A stretch of DNA of 64,000 bases from Schizophyllum amplum (lineage: Eukaryota > Basidiomycota > Agaricomycetes > Agaricales > Schizophyllaceae): contig VDMD01000080.1 of the NCBI GenBank assembly GCA_007026445.1, positions 47,950-111,949 of the forward strand. Reading direction: 5' to 3'. Below the pieces are notes generated by a model, which saw only the letters and a program-made list of their open reading frames with translations, did not search any database and was not told where the DNA came from. Of this stretch, positions 54,560-64,000 are shown in pieces (positions within the stretch are counted from its first letter, which is position 1; every line of letters starts with the position of its first letter). Position numbers and translations under genes: made by a program.

Positions 54560-55430
54560 GTTACTTGCTTTGGCGGCGCGCGGGTCTGCACCCTCATCTT
54601 CATTATCATTCCTCAGCACCCTTCACCTCCCCTCCTTTCACTTCTACGTCGAGGACTCCAACGACCTTGACCTTAAATCGGACTGGGCCAGCAACACTAG
54701 GGAGCGCCCGAGCTCGCCCCCGCGAAGGCGCTCATCGACGCGGCTTCCCCCATCCGGGCGCATCACCGCTGCCCGCCAAAGCGTACGGCGAAGATGCACC
54801 AGATCGACCGCGCGCGGCAGCTGTGCACCCCCCTCACCAGCGCGCTGCGTGCGTAGAGCACATCATATCAGCACTCAATGGAGCGCCTGCGAAGGGGGTG
54901 CGCATACCGGCTCGACGTGCATGTGCGTAACGCGGGGGATCTCTACATCGATTTATGGCATTCGTACGAGGTGCGTAAATAGGATCTACACCGGACGGAT
55001 GCAGGCTAACGAAGAGACGCACAGGATTACCAAGGGCTTGTAAGTAGAGGGTCAAGACATGCGCGCCCTCCCTTGGCCACCGCTCGAGCAACCGGTCCGG
55101 CTTCCGTGGGCGGCTTTGGACTGTCGTCCCTATACTGTTCCTCCCATCTTCAAATCACACCTCACCAAAGTACCCGCACCCCCCGCCAATCAATCACTCG
55201 AGAACCTCCCGTCATGTGCTGGGGACGACCCTATCCGCGGCTCGTACTACCCTGCGAACTCACTCGACGTGCTATGGCCGGAGTGGTTTTACCCACAGCC
55301 CGGAGCCACACGGCCGACCAGTGGGCGGGCGCTACCGATTCATGCCGCATGACTGCGAGTGGCGGCATGCGGGCATGCGGGCCATCCAGATTGAGGAAGT
55401 CCTTGACATGTTGGGGTATTTAATGGAGTG
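54560..55430 (+). pseudogene. SGNH/PC-esterase-like protein, copy c (deleted and truncated)
   Basis: Homologous to copy b from the anchor region (CGCGGGTCTGCACCCTCATC) through KMHQIDRARQLCTPL, where, unlike copy b, the frame is intact. It then hits a stop and lacks about 190 bp present in copy b. It resumes at RISTQWSACEGG-like sequence, keeps the intron site, has a frame change at about 55030 and continues to GSYYPANSLDVLWPEW. It ends before the GDSH motif, joining directly to the 3' region of the next F-box copy. A dead copy. Confidence 0.72.
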
Positions 55431-55439
55431 CCGCATGTA

Positions 55440-57195
55440 TATACAGACCGTACAGCACACTGCTCTAGAGACGCTCAAAGTCATACATGACTTCGCTGCC
55501 TGAGTATCGTCGCCACTTCGGCAACCCTGTTCTACTCTCGCATCCTCCGATCGAGATCTCCATGCTCGCGCTACGAGGCGTATTCTAGGTGGCGCAAATT
55601 CGGGAAGATGGTCTTTATGAATTGCACAAGAGCCTCCGTGTCTGCCCTCAGCGCGTTGCCAATACGGAGCTCCTTCAAGCTCGTATACGGCGGGGGCGCA
55701 CGACCGGGTTCCGTTTGGATGTCCGGAATAGACATCGCGTCGAGCGGTAATTGGAGCACTGCGAGGCGCGGGCAACGACTCGCCAAAGCCACAAGGCCAC
55801 GCAGCGTACACCTCGTATCGCCCTCCCGACACTCATAGCTGAGCGCGAACACCTCCAAGTTTGGCCACCAGTCGGCCATCTGGTCGCAGTCCGCATCGAC
55901 CAGCACGGTGGGCGTGCTCGATCGCGATGGTGATCTCGCGCATATTGTGGAATGCAGCGAGGGGGCGGAGATCGCCCAGCGTGAGGGAAAATTCGTGGTA
56001 CGAGGGGCCTTGAATGTAAAGAACGCGGAGGGAGTGATATGGCTCAAGGTGAGAGCCTATGAGGCGCAACGTATTGAGCAACGCGTCTTTCGCTGGACTG
56101 GATCGCTCCTCGTCTTCGTCGATATACACGTCATGGCGATCGTCAATGACATATATATCTTCCAGCGGCGTGAGTGTCCGCGAAGTGAAAAGACGGGAAG
56201 CGGCTCTGAGCGAAAGTCCCTTAATCTCAAGCCGTCGCACGGAGGGAAACGCAGGAAATGAGTAGGCTGCGGAGAGAGCCTGCTCGAACTGGTGCACGTC
56301 TTGGCCGCCATAACGCAGCGTCAGCGACCGTAGTGTGGAATTTTCGGACAGTGTGCGCAACATGTGTATGGTCACCCGCGCATGTAAGGTAAGATCGAGA
56401 TGCTGGAGTTTAGAACAGCGCTCAAGCGCCTTGACAAAGCGGATGTCATAGCGTTGACTCGCATCGCGTGTCGTCACGGGGTATGAGTCCTCCCGCGCGT
56501 GCCGTCCTGCAGCGACATGCAGTGTGAGCGACTCGAGATTTTGGAAGCGAGGGATGAAGGAGTCCAGGTCTGGGACGAACTCCTCGACCGCCACACAGTT
56601 CATGGCGGTGATGTATTGGTGCGGGATCAAGAGATGTAGCAGCTTTCCGTATAGCGCAAGCTGAGACGAGGGTGGTTCGAGCGTCACTGAGTGGGCTCCT
56701 GTCAGAAGGGGAATTCGAGGAGGTGGACAAGCGACTATGGCTTCGAGTGTGGCGTCAGTGCAGTTGGATAAGGCCTGATGAATCCGGTAGGATTTAACAT
56801 AACGTGCGCGCATCATAGTCTCGGACCAGTCCTCGGGTTGGAGAGGGCGTATAATGTTCTGTAAAAAATCAATTGAGGTCAGCCCCATAAATATAAGTAA
56901 GAGTGCACCGCACAAAGTTTTTAGGCCACGTGTAGACTTTGCCCCGTCCAAGACGGCGCGAGCCCTACAATTCGTGAGTCACGACATCGGCGGATAGAAC
57001 AATATAACGTACGACATCCTCCTCCCAAGCATCTTCAGGCAAGAACCTCAGCAGCGGCGGGAGCGTTTCTATCAATTCCCACATCGCTTGATCCGCCTCC
57101 GGATACCATGCCTTGCAAACAAGTCTGAGCGGACGCACTTGGGTGATCCATAGACATCTGAAGACCTCAAGCCTGAGCTCCTGCGAATCAAGCAT
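55440..57195 (-). pseudogene. F-box domain protein (family member 6), one-base frameshift
   Basis: Three-exon plan as in the others: exon 1 57013-57195 (MLDSQELRLEVFRCLWITQ), exon 2 56914-56964 (GSRRLGRGKVYTWPKNF), exon 3 from 56858 (NIIRPLQPEDWSETMMRARY). In exon 3 the frame changes at about 55907-55912. Intact copies read KHDT-VLVDADC. Here an extra base in GAGCACGCCCACCGTG shifts IAIEHAH into a false tail ending at 55833, while VLVDADCDQMADWWPNLEVF goes on in the next frame to a stop at 55571. Homology to the 3' flank continues to about 55440. Without the shift it would be an ordinary family member. Palindrome at 57326. Confidence 0.8.
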
Positions 57196-57325
57196 CGGGC
57201 GACGAGATGGCAGATGAGTGCGAGATGTGAAGTATAGAATATCAAATTCCGCGCTCGGGGCCGCTGACCGTCTGAATGGCAGTGAAGTGTGAGTGAAGTC
57301 ACACCTGTGACGTCCTGGACGCGTG

Positions 57326-57345
57326 GCCTTCCCATTTGGGAAGGC
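57326..57345. promoter_or_regulatory. palindrome upstream of F-box gene (copy 4)
   Basis: GCCTTCCC-ATTT-GGGAAGGC, 130 bp before the ATG at 57195. The outward CTTTGTTCGCAATCG segment is itself repeated nearby, around 57350-57410. Confidence 0.6.
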
Positions 57346-58304
57346 TTTGTCAAGGCTTTGTTCGCAATCGTAGTGGCTGAAGCGCTGAAGCGCTGAAGGC
57401 TTTGTTCACAATCGTATTGACTGCTTGGCCCGCGCAGTGGCCTGCGAGTCATGCTCGTGGCAAACACACGTCATGCTTCTCAAGTTCTGTATAAAAGGCG
57501 AGCCTGAATTGAGTACTTGCCTTCCGTCCTCTCTCTACTCTCCGCCTTTCAGCCAAGTTCGCAGAGCGAAGGCTCAGACGATCTCTCGCCGGAAGTGACG
57601 CTCTCGTCGGCTTTTCCTCATATATCCAGCATACTTATGCTGATTATTTATCAGGATCTCCGTCCAATGGAAGTTGCGTTAGGCTCGCCGCTCGCAACCT
57701 TCTCAGATTTGCCTTATACGACGGAGCGCCGCTTCGTGTTTGACTTCTGACACTCGAGAATTCCCCGCCGAAGATACACAGATCAGCCGCGCGCGCGCGC
57801 GCGTTGGAACTGGTCGTGGGGAGGTTCGTCCGTATTGAATACGGGTGTAGTACGCTCACGTATCTTTCGCATAGCGCATACCGGAAGTCGCATTCAGCTG
57901 CTAGATTTTCACTGAATGTAAAAGACTACTATCATGGATGCTATACTGGTCTAATCTGTACCGGCCGGCGGCGCCTCGCGCTATGAACCGTGTCCCGATC
58001 ACGCTACGAGGTGCGCTAACAGCTCATTCCGTTGTCCCCAAGTCAGTCGCGGCCGCTTGGAATGTATACTGATGCACACTAGGGCGCTTCCCGCCGTGCT
58101 GTCAATGGTCTGACAACGGAAGGCACGTTATAGTTGGGAGGCGAGATGATTGGCGAAACGCGTATCATAACCGCGCGCAACTTGCTTGTTCAACAAGCGC
58201 GCTGCTCAGTCTTATATAAGGTATGCGAGCAGTGATCTCCCCTATACCATCTCGGACTGCTGCCTCAGCCTCTACGCTATCTTTCCTCACCCTCATTTCC
58301 AGCC
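57346..58304. other. intergenic, no gene; TATA box of AA14-like gene
   Basis: No ORF with recognisable content. A TATATAAG at 58213-58220 lies about 90 bp before the AA14-like start codon. A (GC)n run (CGCGCGCGCGCGCGCG) is at about 57788-57804. Confidence 0.45.
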
Positions 58305-59877
58305 ATGCGCTCCTTAATCGTCGTCGCTGCATTGGCAGCCATTGCGCGCGCTCACGTGGGCTCGTTCGTGAAGGGCATGTACTGCAGAAATGTGAGCTAT
58401 CGGTCGCTTCATACCTGTCTACCCTTACTCAAACTCATCAGGGTGGCGCGGATTACGACGAGCCAAACTCCAACAACGAAGTCAAGCCCATTTACGACCA
58501 GAACTTGGAGAACTTCATGTGTGAGTCAGACTCCGTCGAGAGTAACATGAGCTCATCCTTTGCCCGGGCCCAGTTAACCAGGCTCAGAACGTGCGTGTGC
58601 GAGGGAACGCCGTCCTCGGTATTATGCTCACGCAGCCCAGTGTCTCAATGACCCTCCTCCCGAGGGAGAAATCGCTGATCTGTACGTCATGCATATCGTG
58701 AAATTTCTGCGAGTACTCACGCGTAAAAATGCAGACCGGCTGGCGGCGTAATTGACATCGAGCTCGCTACCAACCGCGGATGTACCACCTTCAGCTTCGG
58801 TGGACAATACGCGACCAAGTACATTGACGGCAGCACTGTCGACTACCCGATGACTGGGTACGCATCCTCCGATTTCGGACTCGCTGTCGCTGATAGATCA
58901 CGGTGCAGAATGACCCTAACTGTCTCACGAACCCCAACCTGCACGCGCAGAACAGTGTGTCTCCTACGAACAAACTTCGCCCATCCAACTAATGAGCGAG
59001 TCTAGAGTCAATGGCGGCTGGTACGGCGCTTGCGATCTCCTACGTCGTAAGCCCACTAATTTGTGCTCAACGTGTTCGCGCACTCACTACAGTACGGTAG
59101 AACGACATCCACGACGTCACCTTCGACAACCTCGTCGTCTTCTCGGTGCTTCCGAAGTACACCTCCTTCCATCCTCGTCGAGGTCGACAACTCACACGAG
59201 TCTGCAGCACGCCTTGGCTCTACCGTGAGGGTACAGTACGAAATTCCGGCAGACATGCCGCCCGTGCCCGAACGACGTCTGCATCTGCGCCGTACGTTGC
59301 TTGACCTTCTATTCACCCCAAATATGCTGACGTATCGTGCTCAGTGGCTCTGGGTGCCGAACGGGTACGTCGTCAATTACTCTTCTTTCAACTACTCGCA
59401 CCATGACCCCTCACACTATGTCGCTCCTTCTCTTGACTGTACTCATACTGTCATAGATGCGGCACTCCGAACGAGTACATGGATGGCTTCAAGTGTCGCG
59501 TCACCAACGCCACAGGTACTAAGCAGCTCGGTGCGCCGCAGCCGCCCGTCTACTGTGGCGAAGACGCTGCACCATACGAGACTTCAGTTCCGGCGTGAGT
59601 TCATACTTCTGATTGGTCGTAGTCCGTGCAGTTTTGCTGACCCTCTTTGACGTAGCTGCATCCAGGCCCGAAGCAATGGTCGTTTGGGGCCAGGATCCTA
59701 GCATCAACAACGTTGTCGTGCCGGCCAACTCTGGAGTTTCGCCGGGATACAACGAGAGGAGCGGGTTCGAGCCGGGTAAGTCGACTTCACGAACTTCGAA
59801 AAGAGGTGCTAATCATAATCTCGTGTTGCGTAGGTGCGCAGAACGATATCTTCACGGGCGGCGATATTACCTGGTAG
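58305..59877 (+). pseudogene. AA14-like secreted LPMO, probably frameshifted
   Basis: About ten short exons. Exon 1 (58305-58391) has a signal peptide (MRSLIVVAALAAIARA) followed by His1 of the mature chain (HVGSFVKGMYC). Later exons read ADYDEPNSNNEVKPIYDQNL, CLNDPPPEGEIADL, PAGGVIDIELATNRGCTTF, NDPNCLTNPNLHAQN, SMAAGTALAISYV, NDIHDVTFDNLVVFSVLP, TPWLYRE, PCPNDVCICA, WLWVPNG, CGTPNEYMDGFKCRVTNATG and GAQNDIFTGGDITW. This order matches AA14 copper monooxygenases, described as acting on xylan-coated cellulose, which begin at a copper-binding His1. Near 59228-59262 the frame shifts twice (TPWLYRE, then VQYEIPADM, then PCPNDV), and the intron near 58838-58908 is hard to place in phase. The gene is therefore likely disabled, or my splice reading is imperfect there. 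Confidence 0.68.
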
Positions 59878-60901
59878 TTGGACGAACCGAATCACTTTTC
59901 GTTCCTTGGGTATGGGGTCAACAGTGTCATGGACTAGGCTACCAATGTGGTATTTAAGGGGTATTTTATTCGATACGTGTCCTAAGTCCGCGTCCGTTTG
60001 TACTATGAAATGACGTCCATGTTAGATTCGCCTGATGTGAGCCACTTGCTCATCACTGCCACTGACGTCCACTTGAAGGGCAGCGCGTACACGTACGCAT
60101 GAGCGCCTGCACGCACTCAGCGAGTCCCAATTCAATCTCTCCAGGACATGGTCTACGGCGCAAACGACGTGCTCCGCATGATCCTCTCTCGCCGCCTCGC
60201 GCCGGCCGTAGTGAGACACGCCTGGAGGAGATGGGTTTGGAAAGAGTCGGCTGCGATGAGTGGATCAGCTCCTCGATGCGGAGTGAGCACGAGATCAACC
60301 AACCAAATGCTGAGCGAGCATTCCACCTATAGTCACTGGATCACGAATCAGGCCCGACATGGGCACTCGCATCTGTGCGCGGGAGGACTGCAGGCATGTC
60401 TGAGCGCTAGGAAGCGATATATGGCGAGGGGAAGAATTCCGACGCGTCCGCTCTCGTCGTCGCGGGGTCGCACGCGGCTGAGCGTAGTCAGATAAGGAGT
60501 GAGCTGAAGGACACGATCGGTTAGACGCACGATTGATGAAAGAACAAAGAGACTACTTGCCGAAGAGCCAGCTGAAAGAGCCGACAGGAAAAGTAGTCCG
60601 TATGGAGTCGAGCCGTCTGGGTAATTTCGAGGACCCCGAGGCGTTGACGCACAGATAGGCCCAGCACATCGTAGAATTTCCTTCTGAGATCGGCAGCGCA
60701 CCGATATCTCCCGGTTCATAAACCCCGCGCGCGCCGCCACCCACTCCGCGAGGTTATCCATGGTGACGTGGCCGTCGCGTCCTCCGTCGGACTCTCAGCT
60801 ACAGCGTCACCGCGATGGCCTCGTTACGCTCGTAAAACGCGCGCCAGAATTCGCCAAGCTGTTTGCAGACACTGTAGGTGAGATCGGCGTGAGTGAGCAG
60901 C
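59878..60901. other. no supportable gene
   Basis: Short ORFs on both strands, none with a recognisable domain. The minus-strand stretch around 60790-60960 reads AFAELLTHADLTYSVCKQLGE and may be the last exon of the gene that begins at about 61663. Confidence 0.35.
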
Positions 60902-61663
60902 TCAGCGAAAGCGGTGGCGAGTCGTACAGGACGCGTTGATCGTACACGATCCACTGGCGCGACCAATCAAGCCTATGCGCGACGTGATGATTGACGAGGG
61001 TGGATGCATCGACAGCTGGAGGAGGAGGGTGCGGTACGATGGCAGGGGATGGGTATTTGGAGGAGATTCGCGATAGGTAAACGCGAAGACGAGGAAGCGT
61101 TCACTAGCCGGCGAGGAGGGTCGCGAGCGCGCGACAGAGGGCAGCGGCGACGGAGACAAAACCAGCGAAGAGGAGATTGTGTCTGTCGTGACAGGCGGGT
61201 TCACTTGCAGCGGCGTGTTGATCTTCCTCTCTCGAGGCTTATCTGGTAGGGAGATCGCAAAACTGAGGCGAAAGGGCATGCATGAAGCGTGGAGCTTTTT
61301 GCGCGCGCGGTCGATCGCGATTCTTGGGTGCGTCCCGTTCAAGGCTGTCTGCCACAAGGATCTCTGGGCAGTTGCAAGATGAGGCGGCAGATCATGCATA
61401 AAGCGTGGAGGCCTTTGTGGGCGCGTTTGATCGCGACTCGTCGATGCGTCTCCGTTTAAGGCTTGCTGAACATGCTGAGGATATTTGCTGGCGCCACTCG
61501 CCGCATGAGGGTCGTGAGCGAGATTGCAGCGCTGTTCATAAGTTTCCTTGCTGCAGAGATGCGCTTCCCCGTGTCTGGAATGGTTCAACGTAGCTCTCGC
61601 TTTGGGCAAGCGAGCGGAGGGATTTGCTGCAGGGGGCTCTCGATTCTCCTTGTCGGCCATCAT
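60902..61663 (-). CDS. hypothetical protein (possible multi-exon gene)
   Basis: From an ATG at 61663 (MMADKENREPPAANP) an open frame of 253 codons runs to 60902. The first two thirds have a plausible composition (KARATLNHSRHGEAHLC, PPRFMHDLPPHLATAQRSLW). Toward the end another frame looks better (VAHRLDWSRQWIVYDQRVL, then AFAELLTHADLTYSVCKQLGEFWRAFYERNEAIAV at 60830-60940), suggesting an unplaced intron or a frameshift. I do not recognise the family. A TATATATTGG run lies at about 61742 on the minus strand. Confidence 0.3.
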   Translation of the reverse strand: MMADKENREPPAANPSARLPKARATLNHSRHGEAHLCSKETYEQRCNLAHDPHAASGASKYPQHVQQALNGDASTSRDQTRPQRPPRFMHDLPPHLATAQRSLWQTALNGTHPRIAIDRARKKLHASCMPFRLSFAISLPDKPRERKINTPLQVNPPVTTDTISSSLVLSPSPLPSVARSRPSSPASERFLVFAFTYRESPPNTHPLPSYRTLLLQLSMHPPSSIITSRIGLIGRASGSCTINASCTTRHRFR

Positions 61664-61916
61664 GATTGGGGTCAATGTGAGGCGTTCAGTGGCAGAGTGG
61701 CTACTAGCGTAAGCACAAGTCAGGGAGCACAAACACTCACCAATATATATAGCTCGCGATTGTAGCCAGCCGGAGGCGGTCCTGCACAATGGCTACGGTC
61801 CTAACAAAGACGCGCGCCAGACACACGCACGACGTCAATACTAGTTATGATGATACGGTCTGGTCTGGTGCAGCGGCAAGTACATGTCGAGGTTTCTGGG
61901 AGAAATATAGACAATG

Positions 61917-61990
61917 AGACACGATTCTGACTCTCCTGGTTCTGGGTTCATCGTGGAGAACAACAGCCGCTCGGCGAATTCCGGACGGTC
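61917..61990. repeat. dispersed copy of the F-box/SGNH intergenic block
   Basis: About 70 bp including GTGGAGAACAACAGCCGCTCGGCGAAT that matches 54500-54560 and, less well, 19960-20010. It is an isolated piece away from any F-box or SGNH copy. Confidence 0.6.
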
Positions 61991-64000
61991 AGTGTCATCA
62001 ATGTTGATGGAGTTTGTGGCGCTGCCACGTGAAACAATCAATCACGTGCCACATGCTGGACCAGCGCCACCGCCAGTACACCAGCACTGTAGGCAGAGAG
62101 TACACAGCAGTGCTTCGACGTCAGATGAAGAGCGAGACGAAGAGAAAAGGGGAAGCCGCGATCCAGCCTTTCGATCACGCCCTTGGGTCACATGGTTGAA
62201 GTTGACTTGTCCGTGCCGGCGTTTGCCGAAATGAACCTCCATCCGACTTACTTGCAAGTTAGACTGCACATGTAGCAGTGTCTAGGACACATGAGGTGAA
62301 GCCGAGGATCGAGCAGATTTTGGGGAGACTTGCACACTATATTTCGGGCTAATAAATAAGTACATCGAGCTCAGGGGCTGCTCTTGCAGCCTCAGTTCGA
62401 GCTTGTACATGGCCGTCGCCCGGCAGACATGACTGCCTGCGTATCAGCAGTAGTCAACGTAATAAGTATCAGAGACTGCGCATGGCGCCTTGAGAGAGGA
62501 GAGGGCGTCGACGTCGCATTGGTGTGTCGGTCGCGCGGAGGGCGTTCAGTGGCGAAGGTATCCGGCATTGTCGCGGAATTGACGTCAAGGACCCGAAAGC
62601 CGAGGATTGAGCGAATATTCAACAGGCTATTTTGAAGAAACACCGAGGCATCCGGATGATGTTGTTGACGAACCGGTGGCGTGAGTGGCTCGAGGCCAAA
62701 TTGATGGGCAAGGCGGTCGAAGGCGTGGGAAAAACTGCACATTGACCGCGCGGAACTTCGTGGACGCAGAGTTCTGCATTCCCCAGGATCGTCGGAGCAG
62801 CAAAGAGCGTCAGTAAGCAGAGAAGGGGAGAATGTATAGGGGGGATCTAAGATAGGAGGGAGGGAAAGAGAAACGAGCAGACCGAAAATTTTGACGTACA
62901 CCAGCAAGAAGCCGACATAATTGTCGAAGAGCGTTCGCGGAGGTATCCCTAATCACAGGGGGAGTAGAAGAGGACCATTGGCTGTCGTTGTATCCAGGTG
63001 AGAGGGTGGTGGACCGCGATGTTGAATTTAGCGAACACGTTTGATGGGCGGGGGGTTCGAACAGCGAACGTGTGGTGCACAGGAAAGCTTGCAGGTTGAG
63101 CGCAAACTCGGTGGCCTCGCGGTGGCTTGGAGTAGAGGGTCATGATGCCGTGCTGTCCAGCGCAATCAGAAAGGTAGCGATAGAAGGACAAGTTCGACGC
63201 ACGCACCGGCAACATCCTCCGGGATGCCGTCTCCGAGCCTCGTATTCCTGAGTATGGCGAGTTGCGGTTCCGGACAGCGTGATGATTTGCGCTTGCGTGC
63301 CTAAAGCAAGTAAAGTCTCTCAGTATCAGGCAAGTTATCTGGGAAGTGGGAACACGCACCCTTCGAAGTGATGATCGTCTACTACGGCGTGCACGACGCG
63401 TCCGCCCGCGTCCACAAGTCCACTCCCCTCTCTCGCGAAACCATGCGGGAGATGGGAATAGAGTATAGTGATCGAGTATGAGTGCAATGGGCCGTGGTCA
63501 TTGGTGACGACGGGCTAGGCGGCGCGGTATGGGGGAAGGTCTGGTTGTGGTCGGCATCAACGCTTGGAGAAGGGTCCGAGGTCGCCCTACGTCTTTGGCT
63601 GACTGCGCGAGACGGTATCCGCATGGGAAAGCATGGCAGATGCTGGATCGTGGCCCGTCCGACGCCGTGGTGTGCGCGGCGACTGGTGCGGCGTCAGACG
63701 ATCGGTTCGTGTTCAAGTGAGCGCGCGACGCACCTCATTCGCTTCATGTTCCAGCAAGTAAGGCAAGGGAAAGCAGGTTTTGACGCCAAATGCGCGCCAT
63801 CCGTGAGCCAGAGAGTCCAACAGCCGTGGACCGGGCTGTATGATCGAAGTTCGCGCGACGCGGAGAGCCAAATTTCGGCTTCTCCTCGAGGGCAATAGCG
63901 TGTTTGCATACCGCTACCGTGGCGGTTATGCAATGCGTATGTCGATGTTGAGGGGTACGTTCGAGGAAAGTCCCGAGGAAGTCGTGAACATGATGGCAGA
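61991..64000. other. no supportable gene to window end
   Basis: Several ORFs of 80-170 codons occur (for example 62392-62907 minus) but none shows a domain, convincing splice chain or natural composition. The 63360-63480 plus-strand stretch (VYYGVHDASARVHKSTPLSRETM) looks protein-like but could not be extended. Confidence 0.35.

Noticed and set aside
60140..63480. Possible paralogous fragments at 60.2 kb (MVYGANDV) and 63.4 kb (VYYGVHDA)
   Set aside because: The resemblance is a few residues only and could be chance.
1..64000. CRISPR arrays, rRNA or tRNA genes, bacterial-type operons
   Set aside because: No direct-repeat/spacer arrays, rRNA-like blocks or convincing tRNA B-box sequences were seen; intron structure is eukaryotic.

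Overview
This is a window of nuclear DNA from a filamentous basidiomycete, most likely a wood-decay agaricomycete of the Polyporales type (an inference from gene content). The supporting evidence is: protein-coding genes broken by many 45-65 bp GT-AG introns; families typical of these fungi (F-box expansions, a MYND zinc-finger protein, a BTB protein, a GT90 CAP10-like glycosyltransferase, an AA14-like secreted copper oxidase, an Opi1-like regulator); and a Ty3/gypsy LTR retrotransposon. Intron boundaries below were set by eye from splice signals and reading-frame phase.

Layout. 1-8 kb: a four-exon gene of unknown function (+), a MYND-finger gene (-) and a BTB gene (+), ordinary single-copy genes. 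8.2-20.3 kb: four intact F-box genes, the first two sharing a 126 bp divergent promoter. The third and fourth lie in a large inverted duplication (about 11.99-14.26 and 17.37-19.79 kb) that brackets a GT90 glycosyltransferase gene. 20.3-35.9 kb: a 15.5 kb Ty3/gypsy retrotransposon (coding on the minus strand) with two 719 bp LTRs that look identical and a 4 bp CCGG target duplication. It is inserted in the start of an SGNH/PC-esterase-like gene copy. Its gag and pol are each cut by small DNA transposons (150, 576 and 537 bp). A 4.2 kb segment carrying two extra ORFs, one with a zinc knuckle, sits between protease and reverse transcriptase. A further extra ORF follows integrase. 36.6-38.6 kb: a protein with four tandem C-x2-C...H-x3-C modules. 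38.8-43.2 kb: a gene-poor stretch. 43.2-49 kb: an acyl-CoA synthetase-like gene with many tandem repeats and a one-base frameshift, divergent from an Opi1-like gene with a histidine-rich repeat. 49.3-57.2 kb: an array of alternating SGNH-like (+, broken) and F-box (-) copies. 58.3-59.9 kb: an AA14-like gene that is probably frameshifted. 60-64 kb: little that can be supported.

Reading the whole: the 8-20 kb and 49-57 kb blocks are parts of one duplicating unit, an SGNH-like gene followed tail-to-tail by an F-box gene. The unit has been copied, inverted and partly decayed. Four F-box copies keep a 20 bp palindrome 93-150 bp upstream of the start codon. Transposons target the same block. The features most worth a second look are the composite retrotransposon with its cargo ORFs, the palindrome-marked F-box family, the four-module zinc protein, and the repeat-riddled acyl-CoA synthetase gene.
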